From Afipia birgiae 34632 (GTDB lineage Bacteria; Pseudomonadota; Alphaproteobacteria; Rhizobiales; Xanthobacteraceae): DNA of 64,000 bases. Location of the stretch: the NCBI RefSeq assembly GCF_000308295.2, contig NZ_HG326655.1, positions 43,246 to 107,245 on the forward strand. The letters are read 5' to 3'. The translations under genes were made by a program, and so were the position numbers. The notes beneath the pieces are model-generated. The model did no database searches. It saw only the letters and a list, made by a program, of their open reading frames with translations, and was not told the DNA's origin. Below are positions 8,245 through 17,472 of the stretch, one piece after another; positions within the stretch are counted from its first letter, which is position 1; the number at the start of each line of letters is the position of its first letter.

Positions 8245-8637
8245 TCAATGCGGATGCAGTGCCGCGCGTCTGGCGACATGACGTTGCAGCAGCCAGAGCA
8301 GCGGCGCGTAGATCAATGTCATGAACATGCCGAACATGCTCCCGACGCTCGGAATGCCATGCAGCGTCACCGAATAGAGTTCCGCCAGACCGCCCAGAAC
8401 GATCATGAACGTCAAAATCCCGAACCGCTCGCGGTAACGTTCGACGTGGAGGATCGAGAGCAGAAGAACGACGCCCATTCCCGCCATCATGCCCGACAGA
8501 AGCCGGAAGTAGTTGTCGACCGTGATCGTGCCGACACCGTGCATGAACTGCACGCCGAGGACCACACCGGACAGGCCCAGCCCAAGCAGCACCAGCGCGC
8601 TGAACGCCGTGGCGATCTGCAGAAAAAAACGTTCCAT
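8245..8637 (-). CDS. DUF4345-family membrane protein
   Basis: 130 residues, almost entirely four membrane helices: 6-30, 44-64 (LLSGMMAGMGVVLLLSILHV), 71-90 and 97-118. The pattern DNYFRLLSGMMAGMGVVLLL followed by RYRERFGILTFMIVLGGLAE fits DUF4345, a family of unknown function. The ATG at 8637 gives the family length; the in-frame extension upstream is Arg/Ser-rich and unlikely. The small protein at 8080-8238 follows directly. Confidence 0.75.
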   Translation of the reverse strand: MERFFLQIATAFSALVLLGLGLSGVVLGVQFMHGVGTITVDNYFRLLSGMMAGMGVVLLLSILHVERYRERFGILTFMIVLGGLAELYSVTLHGIPSVGSMFGMFMTLIYAPLLWLLQRHVARRAALHPH

Positions 8638-8815
8638 GAGCCCACCGGTTGATTTGGACCTTGCAGGCCGAACCATATATGAGAAGCGGCGGCGATTGCG
8701 ACGGATGTTTCACCGTGAATCGCCGCATTATTTGCCATCGCACCAGCTGCGAGTCAGCTATGCACATGTGCCCGCGCTTGCGGCTCACTTCATATAAAGT
8801 ATTCACCACATCACG

Positions 8816-9925
8816 ATGACCACCTTTACGCCGCATCAGGATCAGGCGCTCCGCGCCGTCGCCGACTGGCTCAAGGCCAAGCCAGGCAGGAATGGCACGC
8901 CGCCGGTATTCCGGCTGTTCGGCTATGCCGGAACCGGCAAGACCACGCTGGCGCGGCATATCGCGGACGGCGTCAACGGCAACGTGAAGTTCGCCGCTTT
9001 CACGGGCAAGGCGGCGCTGGTCATGCGCAACAAGGGCTGCGACAACGCTTCCACGATTCATTCGCTGATCTACCGCACCCGCGAATCCGGCGAAGAGCAG
9101 CCGAGCTTTGAGCTGTGGGACGACGCGCCCGCCTCCAAGGCCAAGCTGATCGTCATCGACGAATGTTCGATGGTGGACGCGGAATTGGGCCGTGACCTGA
9201 TGTCGTTCGATTGCCCGCTGCTGGTGCTGGGCGATCCGGCGCAGTTGCCGCCGATCCAGGGCGGCGGCTTTTTCACCGATGCCGAACCGGACGCGATGCT
9301 CACCGAGGTTCACCGTCAGGCGCAGGACGATCCGATCGTGCGAATGTCGATGGCGGTGCGCGAAGGCCGGTCGCTCGATCTCGGCACCTTCGGTGAGTCT
9401 GAAGTGGTGCGGCGTGATGCGCTCGATCCGGATCGGGTGATGGCGGCGGATCAGGTTCTGGTCGGCCGGAACAACACCCGCCGCGCCTACAACATGCGGG
9501 TGCGGCAGAAACAGAACATCGAGGATCCGTTGCCGGTGGCGGGCGACAAGCTGGTCTGCCTGCGCAACAACCGCAAGAAGGCGCTGTTCAACGGCGGCCT
9601 GTGGCGCGTGAAATCGCGCACGCCGTCGAAATCGAAAATTCTCACCATGCGGCTTTCGCCTGACGAGGAATTCGGCGCGAAGGTCACCAAGGTTTCGGTG
9701 CGGCAGGATTGCTTCAGCGGCGGCATCGAGGACATTCCGTGGGAGCAGCGCCGCCCCTACGACGAGTTCGATTACGGCTACGTGCTGACGGTGCACAAGT
9801 CACAAGGCTCGCAGTGGAACGACGTCGTGCTGTTCGACGAGAGCTTCGCCTTTCAGGACAGCCGCGCCCGCTGGCTCTACACCGGCATTACCCGCGCGGC
9901 GAAACGGTTAACGGTGGTGGTCTAA
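8816..9925 (+). CDS. RecD/Dda-like superfamily 1 DNA helicase
   Basis: 369 residues, an SF1B-type ATP-dependent helicase. Walker A is GYAGTGKTT (36-44), Walker B is LIVIDECSMVD (D115, E116), and motif III is LVLGDPAQLPPI. The C-terminal UvrD_C_2-type end has YVLTVHKSQGSQWNDVVL and YTGITRAAKRLTVVV with the arginine finger. It is much shorter than RecD and resembles the phage T4 Dda type, which moves 5' to 3' on single-stranded DNA. Most likely it acts in replication or repair. It stands alone, and nothing nearby suggests a prophage. Confidence 0.85.
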   Translation: MTTFTPHQDQALRAVADWLKAKPGRNGTPPVFRLFGYAGTGKTTLARHIADGVNGNVKFAAFTGKAALVMRNKGCDNASTIHSLIYRTRESGEEQPSFELWDDAPASKAKLIVIDECSMVDAELGRDLMSFDCPLLVLGDPAQLPPIQGGGFFTDAEPDAMLTEVHRQAQDDPIVRMSMAVREGRSLDLGTFGESEVVRRDALDPDRVMAADQVLVGRNNTRRAYNMRVRQKQNIEDPLPVAGDKLVCLRNNRKKALFNGGLWRVKSRTPSKSKILTMRLSPDEEFGAKVTKVSVRQDCFSGGIEDIPWEQRRPYDEFDYGYVLTVHKSQGSQWNDVVLFDESFAFQDSRARWLYTGITRAAKRLTVVV

Positions 9926-10106
9926 TACTTTTTGCTGGTGCCCTCTTTCGCATCGCAAAATGCAATTTCCTTGAGCAGGTGCCTTTTCAACACCTATGGT
10001 CGTTCCCAAGCAGGCCGAAAGGGCTGGCTTCGCCGTGGGGGCATGGCGAGCGGAGAGCTGCAACAGCGGACGCGCGCCAGATAGGTGGGCTGAGGAACGC
10101 CGGGGG

Positions 10107-11792
10107 ATGACCGATTCCACAAGTGGCGGGCTGGATCTTTCCGGCCGCGATCTCGCTGGCGCCGGTCTCGGCGAGCGGCTGAAGCGCTATGCGCAGTGGC
10201 TCAGCCGGCGCAACGCATTTGACCTGGCTTCCTGCGCCGCGCTGGCCGCGCTTGTCGTTGTCGCGCTGTGGACCTTCCAGAACTACGCGATCTCCAACGA
10301 CGAGGGCGTGCAGCATCGCTACGGCGAGCTGATCATCGCCTACTACAAGAGCGGCTTCACCGACCAGTCGCTGTTCAAGCTCGACAACCTCTATCTCTAC
10401 GGCGGACTGTTCGACATCGCCGCGCTCGGTCTGGCGCAGATCCTGCCCGTCGATCAGTACGAACTGCGCCATCTGCTGTGCGCACTGATCGGCATCGGCG
10501 GCATCGGCGCTGCGGCCGCCACGGCGCGGCTGATCGCAAACCCGCGCGCCGCCTTCTTCACCATCGTGGCGCTGGTGCTGTGTGGCTCGTGGTACGGCGG
10601 CATGTTCAACCACACCAAGGGCATTCCGCTGGCCGCCTTCATGGCCGGCGCGATGTATTTCCTGATCCGCGCCACCCGCGATCTGCCGGTGCCGCGGATG
10701 CGCGACGTGATCGGATTCGGCGTCATGACCGGCGCCGCGCTCGGCATCAGGTCGCTCAGCCTGCTGCTGATCGGATATGCCGGTCTCGCCATTCTGCTGA
10801 GTGTGCCCCGCCCGGTGATCGGCCACTGGCAGGAGCGCACGCGGTTCGTGATGCGATCGGCCCTGTGGTTCCTGCCCGCGCTGCTGATCGCCTATGTCAT
10901 CATGATCGCGGCGTGGCCATGGGCGGCGCTGTCGCCGCTCAATCCGATCCGCGGTCTGCTGTCGTTCAACGACTTCCACTATCACATCCGCACGATCCTG
11001 TTCGGCAAGGTCTACGAGATGGCCGACGTGCCGCGTTACTACGTGCCCACCTACATCGCGATCCGGCTGCCGCTGCTGACGCTCGGCGGAACGCTGCTTG
11101 CGCTCGCACTGCTCCTGCTGCCGGAACGCATCGGCGGCATCAGCGGTGCGCGCCGCCGCGAACTCGGGCTGATTGCGTTCGCCGCGATTTTCCCGGTGGC
11201 GTGTCAGGTCATCACCGAGGGACCGGCGCTCGACGGCTGGCGCCATTTCCTGTTCGTGTTTCCGCCGATTGCAATTCTCGCCGGCGTCGGCCTCAGCGCC
11301 TCGATCAGCGCGCTGGCGCGGCTGCATCGCGGCACCATGATCGTCTGGCTCGCCATCGTCTCCACGGGATACACCTGGACGGCTGGCAAACTGTATCACC
11401 TGCATCCCTATGAGTATCTCTACTACAATCAGCTCGTCGGCGGACTGGAAGGCGCGTCGCGGCGCTTCGTCACCGATTACTGGGTCAACATCATGCCCGA
11501 GGCGGTGGAGGAGCTGCACGATTTCCTCGACCGCACCGAGCCCGCCACAGCGAAGACCAACACCTATCGTGTCGCCGTTTGCGGCGAGCGCGTCTCTTAT
11601 GAAGAGTATGCACGTCCGAACCTGCAATGGCTCAGGATGCATGACTGGCGTCTCGCCGATTTCTACATCGCGCCGACACACATGAACTGCGACCGTATCC
11701 TTGCCGGAAAGGTCATCGGCAAAATCGAGCGCCTGGGCGTGACGATCGGCGTGATCAAGGATCGCCGCGCCGTGCGGGAGCGTGAAGAATGA
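10107..11792 (+). CDS. GT-C fold glycosyltransferase (family 39/83-like), integral membrane
   Basis: 561 residues with about a dozen membrane helices. The first extracytoplasmic loop contains SNDEGVQHRYG, whose D65/E66 occupies the catalytic acidic position of GT-C enzymes that use polyprenyl-phosphate sugars (PMT/ArnT type). The tail after about residue 450 is a soluble domain. Start: ATG at 10107, with GAGG at 10092-10095; an in-frame frame to 9996 adds no helix or motif. Probable job: decorating lipid A, other envelope glycans or proteins. Acceptor and sugar are unknown. It is monocistronic; the 165 bases before the next gene show no clear terminator. Confidence 0.75.
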   Translation: MTDSTSGGLDLSGRDLAGAGLGERLKRYAQWLSRRNAFDLASCAALAALVVVALWTFQNYAISNDEGVQHRYGELIIAYYKSGFTDQSLFKLDNLYLYGGLFDIAALGLAQILPVDQYELRHLLCALIGIGGIGAAAATARLIANPRAAFFTIVALVLCGSWYGGMFNHTKGIPLAAFMAGAMYFLIRATRDLPVPRMRDVIGFGVMTGAALGIRSLSLLLIGYAGLAILLSVPRPVIGHWQERTRFVMRSALWFLPALLIAYVIMIAAWPWAALSPLNPIRGLLSFNDFHYHIRTILFGKVYEMADVPRYYVPTYIAIRLPLLTLGGTLLALALLLLPERIGGISGARRRELGLIAFAAIFPVACQVITEGPALDGWRHFLFVFPPIAILAGVGLSASISALARLHRGTMIVWLAIVSTGYTWTAGKLYHLHPYEYLYYNQLVGGLEGASRRFVTDYWVNIMPEAVEELHDFLDRTEPATAKTNTYRVAVCGERVSYEEYARPNLQWLRMHDWRLADFYIAPTHMNCDRILAGKVIGKIERLGVTIGVIKDRRAVREREE

Positions 11793-11958
11793 CTCGCAGC
11801 ACGAACGGCTGCAACAATTCCCCACCAAGATACCGGCGCTCGCCAAGATACCGACATTAATACTTCGGAAAGTGTAAGCGATCGTGGGAAACTTTCCGCA
11901 CCGCGATGAGTTATGATCAATCCACCCGAAATTCTCGATCCAAACTAAAGGAATAGAT

Positions 11959-12366
11959 ATGCGAACTGGAAAACTTCTCGCAGCCGCGCTGCTTGCCGGC
12001 TCGACAGCCCTTGCCGTCTCGCAGCCCGCAGCCGCGGCGCCGCTGATGAGCAACACGCTGCTGTCTGGCGTGGCTTCAACCTCAAGCAACGTCGAGAGCG
12101 TGCAGTATTATCCCGTTCGCCGCCATGGTCATGGCCATGGTCACCATGGATACGGCCACCATCATCGCCACGGATACGGCTATGGCGGCACTGCTGCGGG
12201 CGTCGGCCTCGGTCTCGCCGCGGGTGCAGTGATCGGCGGCGCGATTGCCGCTTCGCAGGCACAGGCGCAACAGAACCACGCTTACTGTTCGCAGCGCTAT
12301 CGCTCCTACGATCCGGCGTCGGGCACCTACCTGAACAACAACGGCAACCGCTATCCTTGCCCGTAA
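11959..12366 (+). CDS. BA14K-family secreted protein, Gly/His-rich
   Basis: 135 residues. A signal peptide (1-27, LLAAALLAGSTALAVSQPA then AAA) is followed by a short Ser-rich region, a Gly/His/Tyr-rich stretch (HGHGHGHHGYGHHH, about 57-78) and a hydrophobic glycine segment with alternating Ala/Gly (80-98). The C-terminal AYCSQRYRSYDPASGTYLNN followed by RYPCP is the BA14K motif. The family is known from Brucella as a lectin-like immunoreactive protein and is common in Rhizobiales. The start is supported by AAGGA 7 bases upstream. A perfect terminator follows. Confidence 0.9.
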   Translation: MRTGKLLAAALLAGSTALAVSQPAAAAPLMSNTLLSGVASTSSNVESVQYYPVRRHGHGHGHHGYGHHHRHGYGYGGTAAGVGLGLAAGAVIGGAIAASQAQAQQNHAYCSQRYRSYDPASGTYLNNNGNRYPCP

Positions 12367-12394
12367 GTTGGCCCGCAAGTCCTGAACGATCACC

Positions 12395-12426
12395 AAAACC
12401 GCGAGACGAATGTCTCGCGGTTTTTT
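12395..12426 (+). terminator. Rho-independent terminator after the BA14K gene
   Basis: AAAACCGCGAGAC (12395-12407) pairs with GTCTCGCGGTTTT (12412-12424) around a GAAT loop, followed by more T residues. A textbook terminator 28 bases after the stop. Confidence 0.92.
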
Positions 12427-12528
12427 GTTGATGCAATACTGCAATACCTATGGTTTGCGATGGGGCGCTCGGCTAGGCTCCGCGCATCGCCGCAAGGCGA
12501 AACAAAAAACGACCACCGGGGAAATGCC

Positions 12529-13866
12529 ATGATGAGTGCCACCATCCGCACGCATGCCGCACGATATGCTGTCGCCCTGCTCACGCTCACGGGGGTGAAC
12601 ATGATTCCTTCCACCGGAGTGGATGCGCAAACCGCCCAGCCGCTTCCGACAGCAGCGCAGACCGATCCGAAGACGCTCGGCATGATGCAGGGCTTTCCGC
12701 CGCCCCCGGACAAGACCATCCGCTTTATCGACGGCTCGTCGTCACGTTTTCCGAACACCCGCTGGTCGTTCAGCCACTTCCGCGAACTGGTGCCGACCGC
12801 GGCGGTGTCGCGCGGCGAAGCACCGGTGGTGCCGCTGCCGCGCGCCGAACGCGATCTCGGCGGCGTCGCCATCACCACCATGGACGGCAAGCCGATCACC
12901 TTCAACGACGCGATGCAGCTGACCTATACCGACGGCATCGTCGTGCTGCACAAGGGCAAGATCGTCTTCGAAAAGTATTTCGGCGAAGGCAGCCCGCAGC
13001 TGCCGCACATCGCATTCTCGGTGACGAAGTCCTTCGTCGGCACGCTGGCGGCGGTGCTCGCGGCCAACGGCAAACTCGATCCCGCAGCGCCCGTCACCAA
13101 GTACGTGCCCGAACTGAAAGACACGGCCTATGGCGACGCCACCGTGCGCCAGGTGATGGATATGACCATCGGCGTGAAGTTCTCGGAAAACTATTCCGAT
13201 CCGAATGCCGAAGTGTTCGACTACGCCCGCGCCGGCGGCATGATGCCGATCGCCCCCGGCTATCAGGGGCCGCGCAGCTTTTACGACTTCCTCGTCAAGC
13301 TGAACAAGGAAGGCGAGCACGGCCAGGCCTTTGCCTACAAGACGGCGAACGCCGAAGTGCTGGCCTGGATCGTCAAGCGCGCCTCAGGCCAGTCGCTGGC
13401 GGACCTGCTGTCGTCGGAAATCTGGTCGAAGCTCGGCGCGGAGCATGACGGTTACTTCATGGTCGACAGCGTCGGAACGGAATCCGGCGGCGGCGGCCTC
13501 AACACCGGGCTGCGCGATCTCGCACGCTTCGGCGAAATGATGCGCAACAAGGGCAAGTTCAACGGCCAGCAGGTGATTCCTGAAGCCGCCGTCGCCGACG
13601 TGGCGCAAGGCGGCAAGAAGGAGGACTTCGCCAAGGCCGGTTACGCACTGCTGAAGGGCTGGTCCTATCGCGACATGTGGTGGATCACCCACAACGAGCA
13701 TAACGCCTACATGGCGCGCGGCATCTACGGCCAGAGCGTGTATGTCGATCCGACCGCAGAGATGGTGATCGCCCGCTACGCCTCGCATCCGATGGCGGCC
13801 AACGCCGCCAACGATCCGGTCTCGCTGCCGATGTACATGGCGCTGGCGAAGGAACTGATGAAGTAG
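12529..13866 (+). CDS. Serine hydrolase of the beta-lactamase/NylB-like family, exported
   Basis: 445 residues. A probable signal peptide ends near A33 (VDA|Q). The nucleophile is S164 in SVTKSF (SxxK, with K167). The context (HIAFSVTKSFVGTLAAVLAA, DATVRQVMDMTIGVKFSENY) is close to the 6-aminohexanoate-dimer hydrolase branch of class C penicillin-recognising hydrolases. YKTANAEVLAWI supplies the Tyr-x-Asn-like motif. It is probably a periplasmic esterase or amidase rather than a resistance enzyme. The ATG at 12529 has GGGGAA upstream; the longer frame from 12460 would bury the signal peptide. Confidence 0.82.
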   Translation: MMSATIRTHAARYAVALLTLTGVNMIPSTGVDAQTAQPLPTAAQTDPKTLGMMQGFPPPPDKTIRFIDGSSSRFPNTRWSFSHFRELVPTAAVSRGEAPVVPLPRAERDLGGVAITTMDGKPITFNDAMQLTYTDGIVVLHKGKIVFEKYFGEGSPQLPHIAFSVTKSFVGTLAAVLAANGKLDPAAPVTKYVPELKDTAYGDATVRQVMDMTIGVKFSENYSDPNAEVFDYARAGGMMPIAPGYQGPRSFYDFLVKLNKEGEHGQAFAYKTANAEVLAWIVKRASGQSLADLLSSEIWSKLGAEHDGYFMVDSVGTESGGGGLNTGLRDLARFGEMMRNKGKFNGQQVIPEAAVADVAQGGKKEDFAKAGYALLKGWSYRDMWWITHNEHNAYMARGIYGQSVYVDPTAEMVIARYASHPMAANAANDPVSLPMYMALAKELMK

Positions 13867-13909
13867 GCGCGCTTTCGCGCATGCTGCACGAGCCTTGATG
13901 TGACAACAG

Positions 13910-13937
13910 CGTCGTCCCCGCTTTCGCGGGGACGACG
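13910..13937. repeat. GC-rich hairpin (REP-like)
   Basis: CGTCGTCCCCGC (13910-13921) pairs perfectly with GCGGGGACGACG (13926-13937) around a TTTC loop. Without a T tract it is more likely a dispersed palindromic element than a strong terminator. It lies between convergent genes and could still slow transcription from both sides. Confidence 0.55.
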
Positions 13938-13973
13938 TGCGGTGAAATCGCCCCCGATCGCTTCTTGCCGATG

Positions 13974-14252
13974 CTAGGCCACATCCCGCCGCGGCATCGC
14001 GATCACAGCATGCGCGGACACATCGTCCAGCACCTGCCGCAATTCCTCCTCCAGATATTCGTTGGCGATGATCAGCGCCTTGAGCGCGCCGCGAAGATCG
14101 CCGCCACAGGTGGCGATCGCGCTGTCGACAGCGCGGTCGTAACGGTCGATGTCTTTCTGCGTGGCCGGTGTAAACATGATGGCATCCCCGATGCTGGCAG
14201 AGAACCCGCCCGGCCGGGACATATGGTCCGGCAGTCGCGGCGTGATTTTCAT
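13974..14252 (-). CDS. Small conserved-looking hypothetical protein
   Basis: 92 residues from the ATG at 14252, with no membrane segment. The C-terminal two thirds look helical (TQKDIDRYDRAVDSAIATCG, LRGALKALIIANEYLEEELR) and end in RRDVA. I do not recognise the family. A longer frame to 14312 adds a basic stretch without an RBS. It is alone on the minus strand between the serine hydrolase (convergent) and the SRPBCC/ArsR pair, 124 bases downstream of the SRPBCC stop. Confidence 0.6.
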   Translation of the reverse strand: MKITPRLPDHMSRPGGFSASIGDAIMFTPATQKDIDRYDRAVDSAIATCGGDLRGALKALIIANEYLEEELRQVLDDVSAHAVIAMPRRDVA

Positions 14253-14376
14253 GTTCTTTATTTGTTCTTTGCGGGATCGCGCTGTCAAGAGGCCCACCCG
14301 GTTTACCCACATTCAGCACCGGCGCGAAAACGCCGGCGGCAACGCACCTCCGGACGCCTTCGGCCGAAGCTAACGC

Positions 14377-14856
14377 TCAAAGCGTTTGCAGATGAGCGGC
14401 GAGACGATCGGTGCTGACGCTGATCATGTCGCTGAAGCCCATCTGGGCGGCGAAATCGCGCTCGGCGATCGAATTGAACCGCGCCACCAGTTTCCACTTG
14501 GTCTGCTGGCCGTGATCCTCGAACGTCACGATGTTGACGCAGGTCGGCGGGCCGCCTTGTGCCTTGCCGTGATTGACGTCCTGCCAGACCAGCCGCTCCG
14601 GCCGGACCACTTCCACAAAGATGAAGTTGAAGGTGAACTGCTGACCGTCCGGGGTACGCATGACGTGATGCCATTTGCCGCCGGGGCGAACGTCCATCTC
14701 GCAGACCGGATTGGTGAAGCCCGGCCCACCCCACCATTGCGACACGTGTTTCGGATCGGTCATGGTCTCCCAGACAAGATCCCGTGGCGCATCGAACATG
14801 CGGCTCATCAGGATCACCGCTTCCGTAACGGAGTTAGCTTCTACGCTTGCACTCAT
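14377..14856 (-). CDS. SRPBCC/AHSA1-domain protein paired with an ArsR regulator
   Basis: 159 residues of the activator-of-Hsp90 ATPase homologue (AHSA1)/SRPBCC type. ILMSRMFDAPRDLVWETMTD and PKHVSQWWGGPGFTNPVCEM are the family opening, and CEMDVRPGGKWHHVMRTPDG the core. The ATG at 14856 follows AAAGGAAA at proper spacing and is preferred over upstream candidates. It begins 51 bases after the stop of the ArsR gene, in the same direction. ArsR-AHSA1 pairs are common in proteobacteria; the ligand is usually unknown. Likely co-regulated by the operator at 15266-15302. Confidence 0.85.
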   Translation of the reverse strand: MSASVEANSVTEAVILMSRMFDAPRDLVWETMTDPKHVSQWWGGPGFTNPVCEMDVRPGGKWHHVMRTPDGQQFTFNFIFVEVVRPERLVWQDVNHGKAQGGPPTCVNIVTFEDHGQQTKWKLVARFNSIAERDFAAQMGFSDMISVSTDRLAAHLQTL

Positions 14857-14907
14857 GGGGTTTCCTTTCATGACCTTCGTGACGATTTGAGGCGGGTTCG
14901 CAAACAC

Positions 14908-15255
14908 TCAGACGCCGGAGGAATCGGAGCCGGGCTTCTTCATGGTCTTCAGGTAGTCGGCGAGGTGATCGAGGCTGCGGTCCCAGAACCGCCGATAGCC
15001 TTCCACCCACTCGGAAATGTCCGCGAGCGGCGCCGCCTCGAGATGGCAGGGCCGCCATTGGGCCTCGCGCCCGCGCGAGATCAGCCCGGCCGTTTCCAGC
15101 ACCTTCAGATGCTTGGACACCGCCGCCAGACTCATGTCGTAAGGCTCGGCCAGTTCAGTCACCGTGGCATCGCCGGTCGCCAGCCGCGCCAGGATGCCCC
15201 GCCGGGTTGGGTCCGCGAGGGCAAAGAGTGTCGAGGAAAGCCGGTCTTGAGCCAT
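14908..15255 (-). CDS. ArsR-family transcriptional regulator
   Basis: 115 residues. The winged helix is clear: LFALADPTRRGILARLATGD, then the recognition region MSLAAVSKHLKVLETAGLIS, then the wing RGREAQWRPCHLEAAPL. No ELCVCDL-type metal-binding motif is present, so it is the non-metal ArsR type usually found next to AHSA1/SRPBCC genes. ATG at 15255. A 9-bp inverted repeat just upstream is the likely autoregulatory operator. Confidence 0.9.
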   Translation of the reverse strand: MAQDRLSSTLFALADPTRRGILARLATGDATVTELAEPYDMSLAAVSKHLKVLETAGLISRGREAQWRPCHLEAAPLADISEWVEGYRRFWDRSLDHLADYLKTMKKPGSDSSGV

Positions 15256-15265
15256 CGGAGGCCTA

Positions 15266-15302
15266 TATTCAACCTATCAGTTAACAACCTTTTGGTTGAA
15301 TA
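15266..15302. promoter_or_regulatory. Candidate ArsR operator
   Basis: TATTCAACC (15266-15274) and GGTTGAATA (15294-15302) are perfect 9-base inverted arms. A nested AACC-TTTT-GGTT dyad lies at 15286-15297. The site is 11 bases upstream of the arsR start codon, where an autorepressor would block transcription of arsR and the AHSA1 gene. Confidence 0.6.
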
Positions 15303-15831
15303 CAGGCGAACCAGCCAGGCGTCAAGCATGTTGGTGCCCAGCGGTCTTGACATTTCCCGATATTGTGATTATATTCCTACAGTCCCGTTCGTGAGGGGCG
15401 CTTCTCGAGGGCGCTTTTGAAGCGGAGCAGGATGCGGCGCCCGCGCGCATGGTTCGCAGCCATGTCGTCCGGGAGGCTGGGGTCAGCGTCCGGGCCAACT
15501 ATGTGGCTCTGCTCATCGAGAGCTGGACGCGGACAGGATGAAGGCCGGCGAAAGCCAGCCGGATCGAGGCGCGTGTCGCGCCTGTCCTGTCCCGGAAGCA
15601 CGCTCCCCTCGCCCAAAATCGCCGCGAATGGAGCGCCGTGAGGCGACGCGCTTCCCTTCGCACGGGAAGCGAAACAACACATTTGCGCCTCGCGGCGCTC
15701 CATGCCCCTCATGCTTTAGGGGCAGAACCAAAAGCTCACCTCGCGCGATGCGCGAGAACGAGCGCGCGTGGCTTTCGTTCGCGCGAACGGGGCAAGCCCC
15801 ACACGCGCATGCTGTTTGAAAATTGAATCCG
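15303..15831. other. 529-base intergenic region with nested inverted repeats
   Basis: I see no convincing gene. Frames present are short, Arg/Ser-rich and without RBS. Structure: ATGGAGCGCCGTGAGGCG (15628-15645) pairs with 15686-15703 with one mismatch, enclosing a second hairpin CGCTTCCC (15649-15656)/GGGAAGCG (15664-15671). Such GC-rich nested palindromes are typical of dispersed non-coding repeats in this bacterial group. Confidence 0.6.
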
Positions 15832-17328
15832 TTACGCGACGCGCGACAGATTCTCTCTCTGCGTTGCCACCGATTGATTGCGCCCGCGCGATTTGGCCTC
15901 ATACAGCGCCTTGTCGGCCGCTTCGACCAGGTCTGTCGGCTGCAGCGATGCATTCGGCACGATGCTCGCCACACCGATGCTGACGGTGGTGGCCCATTTG
16001 TCCGCGGACAGCATTTCCACGTTTGTTCGGATGTTTTCCCCGACAGCCAATGCCGCATCCACCGAAAGACCGGACAGCAGCACGGCGAATTCCTCGCCGC
16101 CGTATCGCGCGGCGCAATCGCCCGAGCGCTGCGCTGCTCCCGCAATGCTGCCTGCGATCCGCACCAGCAACTGATCGCCGGCCTGATGCCCGAACATATC
16201 GTTGTAGGTCTTGAAGTGGTCGGCATCGATCATCAACAGCGCAAGCGGCTCCTGACAGCGGTGCGCACGCAGCCATTCCTGCACAATGACCTGATCGAAC
16301 TTGCGGCGGTTCCTGAGACCGGTCAGGGCATCTGTCGTCGCAAGCCCCTCGAGCTTGTCTTCGGCGCGTTCGCGCCGCTTGATTTCCCGCACAATGATCA
16401 TTGTCGCGCCGGTGACAAACGCGATCAGCGCCAGCATGATCCCGCCGACCCGAAACGCCTGCCTGCGCCAGATCGCGAAAATATCGGTCCAGGACTTCCC
16501 CACGACCACAACGAGCGGGCGGCTGCTGTCGCGCCACGTGTAAAGCCGATCGATCGGATCCACCGCGCCAGATCCGGAAAACGATCCGCTCTGCTCAACG
16601 AACAGGCGCTGCACACCGTGGCCTTGACCCAGGTCCTTGCCGATCACGTCGAGATCGAAGGGCGTGCGCATGATGACCACGCCGTCGTGACGCAGCACGG
16701 CGATGACGTCCTGCGGTGCAAGAGTGAGGCGCCCGAACAGATCGTGGAAATAGCTGAACCGCAAGGAACCGACGACCGCCCCGAGAAATGCCCCGTCCTT
16801 GCCCGTAATCCGGCGGCTCAGCACCACCGAATAGGCTCCGCGATACTGGCCCGGACGATCGATGAACAGGCCGGCATCAGAATTGTCACGATGGACGCGG
16901 AAGTAATCCTCGTCGGCGCGGTTCTCCGGCGTCGCATCGAACGTCCCGGAATCGTGAAGGAGATTGCCCGCGGCGTCGAACACCTGGATCGTCCCGAAGT
17001 GCTTCGCGGTGGCCGCATGATCAAACAGGATGAGATGGAGCAGCCGCTTGCTGATGCCAGCCAGTTCGGGTTCGACCATGTTGCTTGCGACATTGCGCAG
17101 CGACAGATCGTAAAGCTCGACGTTGCGGCTGATGTCGGAATCGATGGTGGTGGCGAGGTTCTCCATGGTCTGAAGCGCCAGTGCCTGTTCGCCGCGGCGC
17201 ATGTCGAACATCACGCTGCCGCAGACGGCTGAAAAGCCGACAATCGTCGCGATCGAACACCATATCAGCAGCTTTGCCGATATCCGCCCCGGTCGGGCTG
17301 CCTGATCCTTTGGCCGTCGAAACCACAT
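15832..17328 (-). CDS. Membrane-bound diguanylate cyclase with periplasmic Cache-like sensor
   Basis: 498 residues. A membrane helix near 19-42, an extracytoplasmic sensor of about 230 residues in the dCache style (NVELYDLSLRNVASNMVEPE, DEDYFRVHRDNSDAGLFIDR), a second helix near 293-313 and a C-terminal GGDEF domain. The active site is GGEEF (410-414). An allosteric RxxD I-site, RSGD (401-404), stands exactly five residues before it. Both features predict an active c-di-GMP synthase with product inhibition. The ligand sensed is unknown. It is monocistronic; 144 bases separate it from the next gene. Confidence 0.9.
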   Translation of the reverse strand: MWFRRPKDQAARPGRISAKLLIWCSIATIVGFSAVCGSVMFDMRRGEQALALQTMENLATTIDSDISRNVELYDLSLRNVASNMVEPELAGISKRLLHLILFDHAATAKHFGTIQVFDAAGNLLHDSGTFDATPENRADEDYFRVHRDNSDAGLFIDRPGQYRGAYSVVLSRRITGKDGAFLGAVVGSLRFSYFHDLFGRLTLAPQDVIAVLRHDGVVIMRTPFDLDVIGKDLGQGHGVQRLFVEQSGSFSGSGAVDPIDRLYTWRDSSRPLVVVVGKSWTDIFAIWRRQAFRVGGIMLALIAFVTGATMIIVREIKRRERAEDKLEGLATTDALTGLRNRRKFDQVIVQEWLRAHRCQEPLALLMIDADHFKTYNDMFGHQAGDQLLVRIAGSIAGAAQRSGDCAARYGGEEFAVLLSGLSVDAALAVGENIRTNVEMLSADKWATTVSIGVASIVPNASLQPTDLVEAADKALYEAKSRGRNQSVATQRENLSRVA

Positions 17329-17472
17329 CGCACACTGTTCCCCAAGTGTGCCTAGATGCGCCGTAATTCGTTGCGGTGGTCTTTAGATGATCCGCTTCAT
17401 ATGGTTCGGAGTTAAAGAAATATTTCCGGATTAAATACGATTGGACCAAGCCTGCAATCCGACGGCATGCTG

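Noticed and set aside
9987..12089. 700-codon open frame on the minus strand
   Set aside because: Antisense to the glycosyltransferase and BA14K genes; Arg/Gln/Asp-rich composition typical of a high-GC shadow frame, no RBS.
15377..15819. Short overlapping frames in the 15.3-15.8 kb gap
   Set aside because: Arg/Ser/Pro-rich translations of palindromic repeats on both strands with no RBS.
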